This document shows, in pieces, positions 27,237-35,712 of a stretch of DNA of 64,000 nt. A program made the position numbers and the translations under genes. Source of the stretch: Defluviitaleaceae bacterium (GTDB lineage: Bacteria > Bacillota > Clostridia > Lachnospirales > WQUN01); assembly GCA_009780585.1 (NCBI GenBank), contig WQZS01000017.1:1-64000 (forward strand), in the 5' to 3' direction. The notes beneath the pieces are model-generated. The model worked only from the letters and a program-made list of their open reading frames with translations. It made no database searches and was not told the DNA's origin. Position 1 is the first letter of the stretch. Every line of letters begins with the position of its first letter.

Positions 27237-29150
27237 ATGCGGTTCTTATCATCAATGTTGCTATTATTTTTATTATTCTTAATCACGGCTTTACCCGTTT
27301 ACGCCGCGGAAAGTCAAACCCCGTCAGGTATACCCTTTTCAGAATTGGAAACCCGAATCGACGCGCTCATGGACGAACACATCGGCACCGCCGTTCCGGG
27401 TGCCGCCGTCGTCGTGGTGTACGAGGGTAAAATTATATTTTCCCGCGGTTACGGTTGGGCGGATATCGGTGACCGGATTCCGGTTGACCCGGCAAAAACG
27501 GTGTTTGAATGGGGTTCGATCAACAAAACCTTCGTATGGGTCGCTGTCATGCAATTGGCGGAACAAGGGTTATTGGATTTGGATGCGGACGTTTGTATTT
27601 ACCTGCCCGATACCTTTCGCTTTGACAAACCGTTTACCCTGCGGGATTTATTGAACCACAGCGCGGGCTTCGCGGATTTATTGCTGGGCTTGTTCGTGGA
27701 CGAACAAACCTTAACGCGGTTCGGCACCCTGGAGGAAACGTTGCTTGACCTACAGCCGCCGCAGATTTTTACGCCGGGTACGGTGAGCGCATATTCCAAT
27801 TGGGGTTCCGCTTTGGCAGCCTTCATCGTGGAGCGCGTCGACGGGCGGGATTACACCGTGTTTGAACGGGAAAGCATCCTAATCCCCGCAAACATGCGTA
27901 ACACGATGAACCAACCTGATTGGTTCGGGAATTCGTCCTTCCTCGCGAACAAGACAAGCGGGTACATATCGGACGGGGAAGGCGGTTTTCGGGATGGCGG
28001 GTGGGCGCACGTCCCCCTGTACCCCGCCGGCGCGATAAACGGGACGGCGGAGGATTTAGCGGCTTTCATCATCGCGCTCACGCCGCCAATGGGTGAACCC
28101 GGGCCTCTGTTCACCCATGCGGATACGTTGGGTACCCTGTTTGCCCCAAGCTCTTTGGATCACACAAATTACCCGGGGACGCGTCACGGTTTCCTGTCGT
28201 ATCCCGGTATTTTACCCGCTTTTGGGCATAGCGGCGGTACGGTGGCGTTCCGCACGGATTTCGTTTTGGTGCCCGAAACGCGCTTTGGGTATGTCCTGCT
28301 CACCAATGCCGTCGGCGGTATGGAGCCTATGCTTTCCGTCCATGAATTGCTCCTGGGAAGCCCGCAAACGGCTGTACCGGTTGCCGGGGACGGCTTGCCC
28401 GATGTGGAAGCGTTGGCGGGTTGGTATATTTCCGCGCGCCGATACCACGGCAACTTTTTGGAATTCGTCAGCTACGCGGGGCTTGCCTCGTCACAAATGG
28501 TACGCGTAAGCGCGTTGGATGAAAATAAAATCCGGCTTTCGTCGGGTGGGCTTGGGTCGGCGGTATATGTGCAAACGGAGCCGTATGTATTCGATATCCT
28601 GGATGCATCGGATGGCCCGCTCTTCGCCGCGCGTTTGCCCCAACTACGTTTTCGGGTGGAGGAGGGCGTACCCCGCATCCTCTTGGGCGACGGCGGCGAC
28701 TTTACGGCCTTGCCGAAGGGGCGTACGATGCCGTTCCTTATCGCAAGCCTAACGATTGTTTTGGTAAGCGTGGTATATTTTCTCGTTACGCCGATTGGCC
28801 TGTTAATCATGTTCTTTGTACGCCGGAAAAAAATAATTGTACGTACGCGCTTCGATTATCTAAGTGCGGGGTTTTTATTTTCGGGTGCGGCGCTTGTACT
28901 TAACAACTTACTGTTGTTCATGCTTTTCGGGATGAATCCGTTCCGTACGGCTACCGAGGTTGCACCTTTCATTTGGATGAATTATGTGTTGACGGGTATC
29001 ACGGTATTATTCTTTGCCGCAACGGTCGGGTTTTGGCGAACATCGGGAGAGGCAAGAGGTAAACGCAAAGCGTTGTTTATCGCAACAGCCGTATTCGCGG
29101 CGGTGTTTATCGTGATTTTATTTGACTGGAATTTTTATGTACCTGTATAA
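27237..29150 (+). CDS. Serine hydrolase, beta-lactamase/PBP4* family, membrane-anchored
   Basis: 637 residues. The secretion signal LLLFLLFLITALPVYAAES is followed by a class C beta-lactamase-like domain with catalytic SINK (SxxK), YSN (YxN) and HSGGT (HxG replacing KTG). A mixed beta region (about 380-500) follows, then three to four C-terminal membrane helices that hold it on the cell surface. Such proteins are D-aminopeptidases, esterases or peptidoglycan carboxypeptidases rather than resistance enzymes; the substrate cannot be told. ATGGAGA six bases before the ATG serves as ribosome site. A terminator-like hairpin follows at 29221. Confidence 0.88.
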   Translation: MRFLSSMLLLFLLFLITALPVYAAESQTPSGIPFSELETRIDALMDEHIGTAVPGAAVVVVYEGKIIFSRGYGWADIGDRIPVDPAKTVFEWGSINKTFVWVAVMQLAEQGLLDLDADVCIYLPDTFRFDKPFTLRDLLNHSAGFADLLLGLFVDEQTLTRFGTLEETLLDLQPPQIFTPGTVSAYSNWGSALAAFIVERVDGRDYTVFERESILIPANMRNTMNQPDWFGNSSFLANKTSGYISDGEGGFRDGGWAHVPLYPAGAINGTAEDLAAFIIALTPPMGEPGPLFTHADTLGTLFAPSSLDHTNYPGTRHGFLSYPGILPAFGHSGGTVAFRTDFVLVPETRFGYVLLTNAVGGMEPMLSVHELLLGSPQTAVPVAGDGLPDVEALAGWYISARRYHGNFLEFVSYAGLASSQMVRVSALDENKIRLSSGGLGSAVYVQTEPYVFDILDASDGPLFAARLPQLRFRVEEGVPRILLGDGGDFTALPKGRTMPFLIASLTIVLVSVVYFLVTPIGLLIMFFVRRKKIIVRTRFDYLSAGFLFSGAALVLNNLLLFMLFGMNPFRTATEVAPFIWMNYVLTGITVLFFAATVGFWRTSGEARGKRKALFIATAVFAAVFIVILFDWNFYVPV

Positions 29151-29220
29151 ACCCATCACATATCTTCATCAAACCTTCATAAATCCCACAGGATTTCTTC
29201 ATGATTGACAAATTATAATA

Positions 29221-29261
29221 CGGGTGACTTGTGAATAAATAACTCGCAAGTCACCCGTTTT
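29221..29261 (+). terminator. Intrinsic terminator after serine hydrolase gene
   Basis: Stem CGGGTGACTTGTG (29221-29233) / CGCAAGTCACCCG (29245-29257, one G-U), 11-nt loop, then TTTTA. It separates the hydrolase gene from the next membrane protein gene. Confidence 0.7.
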
Positions 29262-29291
29262 AGGTAATCAATCTTAAGGAGGATGATGGGT

Positions 29292-29876
29292 ATGACAAGG
29301 TTCGCGTTGGGTAAGGGGTTATTTTTACTGGCGTTTGTCTTCGTGATTTTGGTTGCGTCGGATTTCGGCAATCCAAGGTATCTTCCTAATCTTTTGGATA
29401 TACCGACGTTTGTATGGTTCTTGCTGGTACTCGCCGGGGTAATCATAATCACCGGGGAATTCAAAACCTTCGTCGCCGCCATGAACGCGCTTCTTTCGAA
29501 GAAGTACGTCATTTCCGCGCACACCCAGGAAAAAGCCGTGCGTTTGTTTAAGCTGATGGGCAAATCAATAGTGTACGCTATCGTCGTCAACGTGGCGATA
29601 ATGATGAGTATGATATTAATAAGGGTGGATGATTTTGATTTCTTGGGGCCGATGATTTCGGTTGTGTTATTATCCGTAGCTTACGGCGGGTTGTTTAACC
29701 TGATGCTTGTCAACCCCGCCGTCAGCCTGTTGGAATCGCGTCATAACGCGCAAGTGAAAACCGTCATCAGCGAACGCCAAGTCATCGACAAGCTGCTCGA
29801 GCTTTGCTACCGCCAAGGCATCACCCCGGAAGAAATCATAAACGCGGCGGAAATTTCGTTTAAGGAAGAAAAATAG
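29292..29876 (+). CDS. MotA/ExbB-like membrane protein
   Basis: 195 residues from ATG 29292, which has AAGGAGG exactly nine bases upstream; ATGs at 29283 and 29286 are too close to it. The layout is reminiscent of MotA-type proton channels. An early helix pair with LDIPTFVWFLLVLAGVIIITGEFKTFVAAM is followed by a soluble loop with helices. A second pair contains DFLGPMISVVLLSVAYGGLFNLMLVNPAVSLLE (compare GPmxAxxLxxxxYGxxxxNxxxxP in MotA), and a helical tail ends in EEIINAAEISFKEE. No MotB-like partner is next to it and no flagellar genes are present here. It may be a stand-alone relative; the assignment is tentative. Confidence 0.5.
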   Translation: MTRFALGKGLFLLAFVFVILVASDFGNPRYLPNLLDIPTFVWFLLVLAGVIIITGEFKTFVAAMNALLSKKYVISAHTQEKAVRLFKLMGKSIVYAIVVNVAIMMSMILIRVDDFDFLGPMISVVLLSVAYGGLFNLMLVNPAVSLLESRHNAQVKTVISERQVIDKLLELCYRQGITPEEIINAAEISFKEEK

Positions 29877-29906
29877 CAAAAACAACCGCTTTTTAAGTCT
29901 GTCATC

Positions 29907-29940
29907 CGACTTCTGCCCAAATTGGGCAGAAGTCGCTTTT
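29907..29940 (+). terminator. Perfect 13-bp hairpin with AAT loop, likely terminator
   Basis: CGACTTCTGCCCA / TGGGCAGAAGTCG with loop AAT, then CTTTTA. It acts as terminator for the MotA-like gene. Its arm and AAT loop also place it in the dispersed hairpin set listed under findings. Confidence 0.7.
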
Positions 29941-29967
29941 ATGTTGGTAATATCCGGTCAACCGTAC

Positions 29968-29996
29968 TTGCGTTAAATCATTCCGCACTATACAAT
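29968..29996 (+). promoter_or_regulatory. Promoter of oxidoreductase operon
   Basis: TTGCGT (29968-29973), 17-bp spacer, TACAAT (29991-29996). It precedes the oxidoreductase gene, which has AAGGAGAG eight bases before its ATG. Confidence 0.55.
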
Positions 29997-30030
29997 ATTC
30001 ACAATAAAATTCCTTTAAGGAGAGATTTTA

Positions 30031-31107
30031 ATGGCAAAAAGGTTAAGGGCCGGTATCGTCGGCTGCGGCGGTATCGCCAACGGTAAGCACATGCCCTATT
30101 TGCAAAAAACGGACAAGGCCGACATGGTCGCGTTTTGTGACATCGTCATCGAACGCGCGGAAAAAGCCGCCGCGGATTACGGCACCCCCGGCGCGAAGGT
30201 CTACAAGGATTATAAAAAGATGTTCAAAGCGGAAAAGCTGGACATGGTATACGTACTTACCCCCAACAAATCGCACGCGCCGATTACGATTGCCGCGCTC
30301 GAAGCGGGGAACCATGTCATGTGCGAAAAGCCCATGGCCAAGACCGCCAAGGAAGCACGCGCCATGGTCGAAACCGCGCGGCGTACCGGAAAGCTCCTGA
30401 CCGTCGGCTACCAAACCCGTTTCCATAACCCGAGCCAATACATTAAAAAAACCGTGGAACGCGGCGATTTGGGTGAAATATATTACGCCAAAGCGCACGC
30501 GCTGCGCCGCCGTGCCGTACCCACATGGGGCGTTTTCCTTAACGAAGAGGAACAAGGCGGCGGGCCGCTTATCGATATCGGCACCCACGCGCTCGACCTT
30601 ACCTTGTGGCTGATGGACAATTACAAGCCCAAGTCCGTCATGGGTAACGTGTACAAGAAGCTCGCTGACAAGGCAAGTGGCAACGCCTGGGGCGAATGGG
30701 ACCCGAAGCAATTTACCGTGGAGGATTCCGCTTTCGGCTTCATCACCATGGAAAACGGCGCGACCATCGTGTTGGAAGCCAGTTGGGCGATTAACATGAT
30801 CGATACCTTCGAAGCGCAAGCTACCCTTTGCGGCACGAAGGCCGGCGCGGATATGCGGGACGGCGTACGCATCAACGGTGATGATTTCGGCAAATTATAC
30901 GAAAAGAAGCCCAACCTGAAAACCGGCGGCGCCGCGTTCTATGAAGGCGCGACCGACGACCCGGGCGTCAACGAGCAGATGGTCTTTATCAACGCCATCG
31001 TAAAGGGTACGCCCTTGGTGGTGGAACCCGAACAAGCCTGCGTCGTGACGGAAATCCTCGAAGCCATTTACAAGTCCGCGAAAACGGGGAAATTAGTGAC
31101 GTTATAA
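30031..31107 (+). CDS. Gfo/Idh/MocA-family NAD(P)-dependent oxidoreductase
   Basis: 358 residues. N-terminal Rossmann fold: LRAGIVGCGGIANGKHMPYL with the dinucleotide-binding GxGGIA, then VLTPNKSHAPITIAALEAGNHVMCEKPMAKT with the conserved EKP lysine. The C-terminal substrate domain includes GGGPLIDIGTHALDLTLWLM with the His often used in catalysis. The family oxidises or reduces sugars, inositols and sugar acids. The sugar isomerase encoded 24 bp downstream suggests a joint pathway for an uncommon sugar or polyol, with 3-keto or 2-keto intermediates. The substrate is not determined. Confidence 0.93.
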   Translation: MAKRLRAGIVGCGGIANGKHMPYLQKTDKADMVAFCDIVIERAEKAAADYGTPGAKVYKDYKKMFKAEKLDMVYVLTPNKSHAPITIAALEAGNHVMCEKPMAKTAKEARAMVETARRTGKLLTVGYQTRFHNPSQYIKKTVERGDLGEIYYAKAHALRRRAVPTWGVFLNEEEQGGGPLIDIGTHALDLTLWLMDNYKPKSVMGNVYKKLADKASGNAWGEWDPKQFTVEDSAFGFITMENGATIVLEASWAINMIDTFEAQATLCGTKAGADMRDGVRINGDDFGKLYEKKPNLKTGGAAFYEGATDDPGVNEQMVFINAIVKGTPLVVEPEQACVVTEILEAIYKSAKTGKLVTL

Positions 31108-31131
31108 TCATTAAATTTTGGAGGTTTGTAT

Positions 31132-32097
31132 ATGAAACTCGGCGTACTAACCGTACCCCTAAGCGGTAAACCCGTTGAGGAAGCGTTCGCTTACCTCGCG
31201 GGCCTCGGCGTGCAAACCGTGGAAATCGGCTGCGGCGGCTTCCCCGGCAACGCGCATTTGGACCCGGTGAAAGCGTTGGCCGACCCGTCCATCATCGAAA
31301 ATATCCAAGCGGCGCTAAAGAAGCATAACCTCATCATCAGCGCGCTTTCCGTACACGGCAATCCCGTACATCCCGACAAGGCCAAAGCCGGCAAGGACCA
31401 CGAGGACTTCGTCAACACATGCAAAGTAGCGCAAAAATTGGGCGTGGATACCGTCATAACCTTCGGCGGCTGCCCCGGCGACACGGCGGGCGCCAAGTAC
31501 CCCAACTGGGTAACCTGCGCGTGGCCGCCCGACTTCTTGGAAGTGCTGGAATACCAATGGGATGACGTGTTGATCCCCTATTGGAAGGAAACGGCGAAAC
31601 TGGCCGCATCCTACGGTGTGACCAAAATCGCGCTTGAAATGCACCCCGGCTTCTGCGTTTACAACCCGCGTACCTTAATGAAGCTGCGCGAAGCCGTCGG
31701 CCCCGCCATCGGCGCCAACTTCGACCCCAGCCACCTCTATTGGCAGGGCATCGACCCCGTGCAGGCCCTCAAAGCCATGAAGGGCGCGATCCACCACTTC
31801 CACGCAAAAGACACGCGGATCGACCCCGCGAACGCGGCTGTCAACGGAACGCTCGAAACCACCCGCTACGACGACTTCCTCGGGCGGGCATGGGTATTCC
31901 GCACCGTGGGCTACGGCCACGGCGAAAAGGAATGGCGCGATATGGTTTCTACCCTGCGTGCCATCGGCTATGACGGCGCGATCTCGATCGAACACGAGGA
32001 CGGCCTCATGTCCATCGAGGAAGGGCTGGAAAAAGCGATCGAATTCCTCAAACCCATCGTCATGTACGAACCCGCCGCACAAATGTGGTGGGCGTGA
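31132..32097 (+). CDS. Sugar phosphate isomerase/epimerase (xylose isomerase-like TIM barrel)
   Basis: 321 residues from ATG 31132 (GGAGG eight bases upstream). AP endonuclease 2/IolE-like barrel with metal-ligand residues in ALEMHPGF, ANFDPSHLYWQG, HHFHAKDTR and AISIEHED. It pairs with the upstream dehydrogenase, a combination seen in inositol-like and rare-sugar pathways. Two other barrels of this superfamily occur in the window (45917 and 54584) but are more like each other than like this one. Confidence 0.9.
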   Translation: MKLGVLTVPLSGKPVEEAFAYLAGLGVQTVEIGCGGFPGNAHLDPVKALADPSIIENIQAALKKHNLIISALSVHGNPVHPDKAKAGKDHEDFVNTCKVAQKLGVDTVITFGGCPGDTAGAKYPNWVTCAWPPDFLEVLEYQWDDVLIPYWKETAKLAASYGVTKIALEMHPGFCVYNPRTLMKLREAVGPAIGANFDPSHLYWQGIDPVQALKAMKGAIHHFHAKDTRIDPANAAVNGTLETTRYDDFLGRAWVFRTVGYGHGEKEWRDMVSTLRAIGYDGAISIEHEDGLMSIEEGLEKAIEFLKPIVMYEPAAQMWWA

Positions 32098-32115
32098 TAA
32101 TACGGAGGAAACCCC

Positions 32116-32625
32116 ATGATTGAACTAAGGAAGATTTCCATTTTAGACGAAGCCATGAAGGAATGTATCGCGCTTGACGTATTGCCCGAGCAAAGGGATT
32201 TCGTATCGCCGAACGTTTACAGCCTTGCGGAGGCTTATGTGGAAAATAAAACCTTCGCCGAAAAAGGCGAAGGCAATATCGCGGTACCTTATGCCGTTTA
32301 CAAAAACGGTGTGATGGTCGGCTTCGCCATGTACGGTTACTTCCCGCCGGAAGAGGGGGGGGATTCGTATAACGATAAAGAACACCATTATTACTTTTGG
32401 CGTTTGTTGATCGACAAGAACCACCAAGGCAGGGGCATCGGGCGCGAAACGGTACGGCAGGTCATGGAGGAAATCAAAACAAAGCCCTGCGGCGAAGCGG
32501 GTTATTGCTATGTGTCCTACGAACCTACGAATACCGCTTCCAAGAGCACGTTCGCGTCCTACGGATTCGAGGAAGACGGGCGCGTGATCGACGGCGAAGT
32601 GGTCGCGCGGTATAAGCTGGATTAA
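32116..32625 (+). CDS. GNAT-family N-acetyltransferase
   Basis: 169 residues with the acetyl-CoA binding motif A in YFWRLLIDKNHQGRGIGRETVRQVMEEI (Q/RxxGxG/A type) and strand 6 ending SYGFEEDGRVIDGEVVARY. It resembles the spermidine/diamine acetyltransferase-like or YkwB-like groups, but the acceptor is not clear. GGAGG lies eight bases before the ATG. It is the third gene of the oxidoreductase operon and overlaps the convergent ATPase gene by 4 bp. Confidence 0.87.
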   Translation: MIELRKISILDEAMKECIALDVLPEQRDFVSPNVYSLAEAYVENKTFAEKGEGNIAVPYAVYKNGVMVGFAMYGYFPPEEGGDSYNDKEHHYYFWRLLIDKNHQGRGIGRETVRQVMEEIKTKPCGEAGYCYVSYEPTNTASKSTFASYGFEEDGRVIDGEVVARYKLD

Positions 32626-33368
32626 TACAGTTTTATCAGTTTCTCCACCGTTAGGTTTTCGCGTTCCTCACCAGACGCGTCAAGGATGATTTTACCGTCC
32701 TTCATCATAATCGTGCGGCTCCCCAAGGCTAAGGCTGAGGGGATGTCGTGCGTCACCATCAGGGCCGTAAGGCCCTCTTTTTTTATGATTTTTTCCGTCA
32801 GGCGCAGGATTTTTTCCGCCGTGGCGGGGTCCAGCGCGGCGGTATGCTCGTCCAGCATAAGGAGCTTGGGCGTGCAGACCGTCGCCATTAAAAGCGTCAC
32901 GGCTTGCCGTTGCCCGCCGGAAAGCAAGCCCATGTTGGTTTTCATGCGGTCTTCCAGGCCCAAATTAAGCTGCGCCAATTGCTCGCGGAAGAAAGCGAGC
33001 TGCTTTTTGCCGATACCGATTTGGAATTTACGGTCGCCCGCTTGCCTGTACGCCAGCGAAAGGTTTTCCGCGATGGTCATGTTGGGGGCGGTACCCTTCA
33101 TCGGGTCTTGGAACAAACGGCCTATATAACGCGCGCGTTTGTGTTCCGGCAGAAAGGTGATATTTTCACCGTCCAGCAAAATCCTCCCGCCGTCAGCGAG
33201 GAATCCGCCGGATACGGTGTTAAGGAGCGACGTCTTGCCCGAACCGTTACCGCCGACCAGCGTAACGAATTCGCCCTTTTTAAGGTGTAGGTTAACGCCG
33301 TCCAAAGCGGTGCGGGCGTTGACCGTCCCCGCGTGGAATACTTTCGTGATATTTTCGAGGGTCAGCAT
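32622..33368 (-). CDS. trpZ: ABC transporter ATPase, TrpZ-like
   Basis: 248 residues from ATG 33368 (GGGAG upstream), overlapping the permease by 7 bp. Walker A VGGNGSGKTS, signature GLLSGGQRQAV, Walker B LLMLDEHTAALDP and the switch His in MVTHDIPSA. The odd EHTAALDP instead of EPTxxLD is characteristic of the COG1101 ATPases that partner COG4120/COG2984 proteins. With the T-box upstream of the operon, amino-acid uptake (predicted tryptophan) is the likely job. Confidence 0.85.
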   Translation of the reverse strand: MLTLENITKVFHAGTVNARTALDGVNLHLKKGEFVTLVGGNGSGKTSLLNTVSGGFLADGGRILLDGENITFLPEHKRARYIGRLFQDPMKGTAPNMTIAENLSLAYRQAGDRKFQIGIGKKQLAFFREQLAQLNLGLEDRMKTNMGLLSGGQRQAVTLLMATVCTPKLLMLDEHTAALDPATAEKILRLTEKIIKKEGLTALMVTHDIPSALALGSRTIMMKDGKIILDASGEERENLTVEKLIKLY

Positions 33369-34267
33369 CGCGTCCGCCGCTCCCTTCTTTTTAATCCGTT
33401 CGTCGTCCACCAATTTTTTATCGCCGGATAGGAAATCGCCGCCGCCACGATCAACGCTGAAATAGCACGTAAATTAGCCGGATTTAATCGGAAACTCAAC
33501 GCCAGCGCGAGGATGAGCCTGTAAATGACCGCTCCCACCGTAACCGCGCCGATGTTCCATATCACCGTGCGGCGGCCGAAGATCGCTTCGCCGATAATCA
33601 GCGATGCCAGCGCGACTACCACCATGCCGAATCCCATATTGATATCCGCGAAGCCTTGGTATTGGGCGATCAACGCGCCGCACAAAGCCGCGATGGCGTT
33701 GGCGATTGCCAGTCCCGTCATTTTCGTGAAAGTAGTATTAATCGAAGAGGCGCGTACCATTTCCTCGTTGTCACCCGTGGCGCGTACCGCCAAGCCGAGC
33801 CGCGTGTGGAAGAAAACGCCCAACACCGCGCCGACGATCAAGACGATCATCAACGGCAGCAACATACGCCACAAGCGTTCATTACCGCCCAAGCGGCCCA
33901 AAAGCGTAAACAGCGTTTCCTCGCGGAAGAGGGGGATATTCGGTCGTCCCCCCATGATATACAGGCTGACGGAATACGACGCGGTCATCGTGAGGATACC
34001 GGCCAGGATCGGTTGCACGCGCAGCTTAGTTTGCAAGAAAGCCGAAACAAGCCCGGCGAGCGATCCGGTGAGCATGGCTGCGGCGATGCCGATAAAAGGT
34101 CTCCCCGAAGCCACAAACACCGCGCCCGTGGCCGCACCCGCTGTAAAGCTGCCTTCCACCGTCAAATCGGGTACGCCCAAAATGCGGTACGCCACGAAGA
34201 TACCCAAAGCCAGCAGCGCGAAGATTAACCCCAGCTCCACCGCTCCGGTAAACGCGATCATCGACAT
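33362..34267 (-). CDS. trpY: ABC transporter permease, TrpY-like
   Basis: 301 residues with eight to nine membrane helices, of the branched-chain/ribose permease type (COG4120): FALLALGIFVAYRILGVPDLTVEGSF, GFGMVVVALASLIIGEAIFG. The start at 34267 (MSMIAFTGAVELGL) follows the binding-protein stop by one base, and the ATPase gene overlaps its end. Second gene of the T-box-controlled transporter operon. Confidence 0.86.
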   Translation of the reverse strand: MSMIAFTGAVELGLIFALLALGIFVAYRILGVPDLTVEGSFTAGAATGAVFVASGRPFIGIAAAMLTGSLAGLVSAFLQTKLRVQPILAGILTMTASYSVSLYIMGGRPNIPLFREETLFTLLGRLGGNERLWRMLLPLMIVLIVGAVLGVFFHTRLGLAVRATGDNEEMVRASSINTTFTKMTGLAIANAIAALCGALIAQYQGFADINMGFGMVVVALASLIIGEAIFGRRTVIWNIGAVTVGAVIYRLILALALSFRLNPANLRAISALIVAAAISYPAIKNWWTTNGLKRRERRTRC

Positions 34268-34268
34268 A

Positions 34269-35231
34269 TTATCTGCCCTCGATGATTTCAATCGAGGGGT
34301 CAAGCCCTTCCAAGCTGATTCCCAATTCTACTGCGGTGGCGCGGTTAACGACCGTGCGGAAGTCCTGCATCACCACGACGGGTAATTCGGATATGGGTGT
34401 GCCTTCCAATACTTTCGCAACGAGGCGTGCGGTTTCGATACCCAATATGCTGTAGTCGATGCCGACAGTCGCGAAACCGCCGTCCATCACCATCGAATCC
34501 GCTCCCGTATAAATGGGCAATCCCGCTTCGATCGCGACCCGCGCGTAGATCGGCATGGAAGCGGCCACGGTATTGTCGGTGGGCGTAAAGAACGCGTCCA
34601 CACGGCCTACCAGCGATAACGCCGCTTGCTGTACTTCGCCGGAGTTCGTGACGGTCGCTTCCAGGTAGTTCATGCCGTTGGCGGTAAGGTACGCCTTCGC
34701 CCGATTGATGGCGGCGACCGAGTTTGCCTCGCCCAGGTTATACACAAGGCCGAATGTCGTTGCTTCGGGGGTGAGCTTACGCGCCAGCGCGAAGATCGAT
34801 TCCACGCAGATCACATCCGACGTGCCCGTTACGTTGGCGTCGGGGCGGTTCAGGCTTGTGACCAAACCCGCGGCGACGGGATCCGTCGAAGCGGCGAACA
34901 CGACGGGTATATCGCGCGTTGTAGCGGCGGCGGCCTGACCCGCGGGCGTAGCGATGGCTAATATCAAATCGACGTCCCTGCCCACAAACGCTTGCGCGAT
35001 TGAGGTAAGCAGCGTCATATCCGCCCCTTGCCCGTTACGGTGGTCAAAATCCGCGTCGCCGTAACCCAGACGCTCCATTTCCTCCAGGAACGATATCCTT
35101 ATCGTATCCAACGAAGGATGTTCCATCATTTGCAAAATCCCGATGCGGGTTTGCTCCTCCTCCGACCTGCCGCAAGCGGCTAAGCCGAATACGCATAAAA
35201 TACATACTGTTACGATGATGAATTTCTTCAT
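34269..35231 (-). CDS. trpX: ABC substrate-binding lipoprotein, TrpX-like
   Basis: 320 residues. Lipoprotein signal with lipobox VFGLAAC, then the two-lobed COG2984 (ABC_sub_bind) domain: IGILQMMEHPSLDTIR, LILAIATPAGQAAAATTRDIPVVFAASTDPVAAGLV, YTGADSMVMDGGFATVGIDYS. ATG 35231 has GGAG seven bases upstream; the ATG at 35237 is one base from it and is rejected. It heads the operon behind a T-box with a candidate UGG specifier, in line with the predicted tryptophan transporter TrpXYZ of Firmicutes. Confidence 0.86.
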   Translation of the reverse strand: MKKFIIVTVCILCVFGLAACGRSEEEQTRIGILQMMEHPSLDTIRISFLEEMERLGYGDADFDHRNGQGADMTLLTSIAQAFVGRDVDLILAIATPAGQAAAATTRDIPVVFAASTDPVAAGLVTSLNRPDANVTGTSDVICVESIFALARKLTPEATTFGLVYNLGEANSVAAINRAKAYLTANGMNYLEATVTNSGEVQQAALSLVGRVDAFFTPTDNTVAASMPIYARVAIEAGLPIYTGADSMVMDGGFATVGIDYSILGIETARLVAKVLEGTPISELPVVVMQDFRTVVNRATAVELGISLEGLDPSIEIIEGR

Positions 35232-35348
35232 TTCCATTCTCCTTTTTGATTATTTAATACGCTTCGTCACGTTTCCCGTGCTTCGCGTCTAAACTTTCGC
35301 AAATCGTATCGACTGTTAATCGGGGGATCGGGATTATTAATCGACTAT

Positions 35349-35663
35349 AAAAAAACCGCCCGAGGCAAATAAATACATTTGCCAAGGACGGATTAATATC
35401 CGCGGTGCCACCTTGATTCGCGATACAATCGCGCGCTCACTAGGGTACCATTATACCCCCCGCAATTAACGTATGCGTCCACGTCATGGGATAATAAGAC
35501 GCAACAAACCCAAGGTTCGTACGATCCTTTCACCATGCCCTCGGCGGCCCATTTGGCGATCCGCAAGCTGATCCGCAAAGCGAATCGGCATTTCCTACCC
35601 GGATCTCAGCTGCCCGGATTCTCTGTACGGCGCGTAAAAGCCTTTACTCCCGCGTCAACGGTT
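35349..35663 (-). promoter_or_regulatory. T-box riboswitch, probably tRNA-Trp
   Basis: The minus-strand leader has Stem I with base pairs GACGC/GCGTC (35656-35652 and 35502-35498). AGAGA and CTGAGA elements follow the base of Stem I. The T-box core AAGGTGGCACCGCG lies at 35414-35401. The leader ends in a terminator whose arm GGCAAAT/ATTTGCC and outer pairs are followed by seven T (35355-35349). The TGGC bulge would pair with a GCCA tRNA end, which suits tRNA-Trp. A TGG at 35512-35510 sits on the 3' strand of Stem I as candidate specifier. Uncharged tRNA would switch on trpXYZ. Confidence 0.9.
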
Positions 35664-35669
35664 TGGGGT

Positions 35670-35698
35670 AATATACAGCAGGGTTATGGGTGTGTCAA
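35670..35698 (-). promoter_or_regulatory. Consensus promoter of T-box/trpXYZ transcript
   Basis: TTGACA (35698-35693), 17-bp spacer, TATATT (35675-35670) on the minus strand, 15 bp past the SRAP stop. Confidence 0.85.
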
Positions 35699-35712
35699 CA
35701 CTTTAATCATCG

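Noticed and set aside
27019..27282. 87-codon + strand frame after the sensor kinase gene
   Set aside because: Lacks a ribosome site, ends in a Cys/Tyr-rich stretch that overlaps the serine hydrolase signal peptide in another frame. The ribosome site at 27093 serves a different start.
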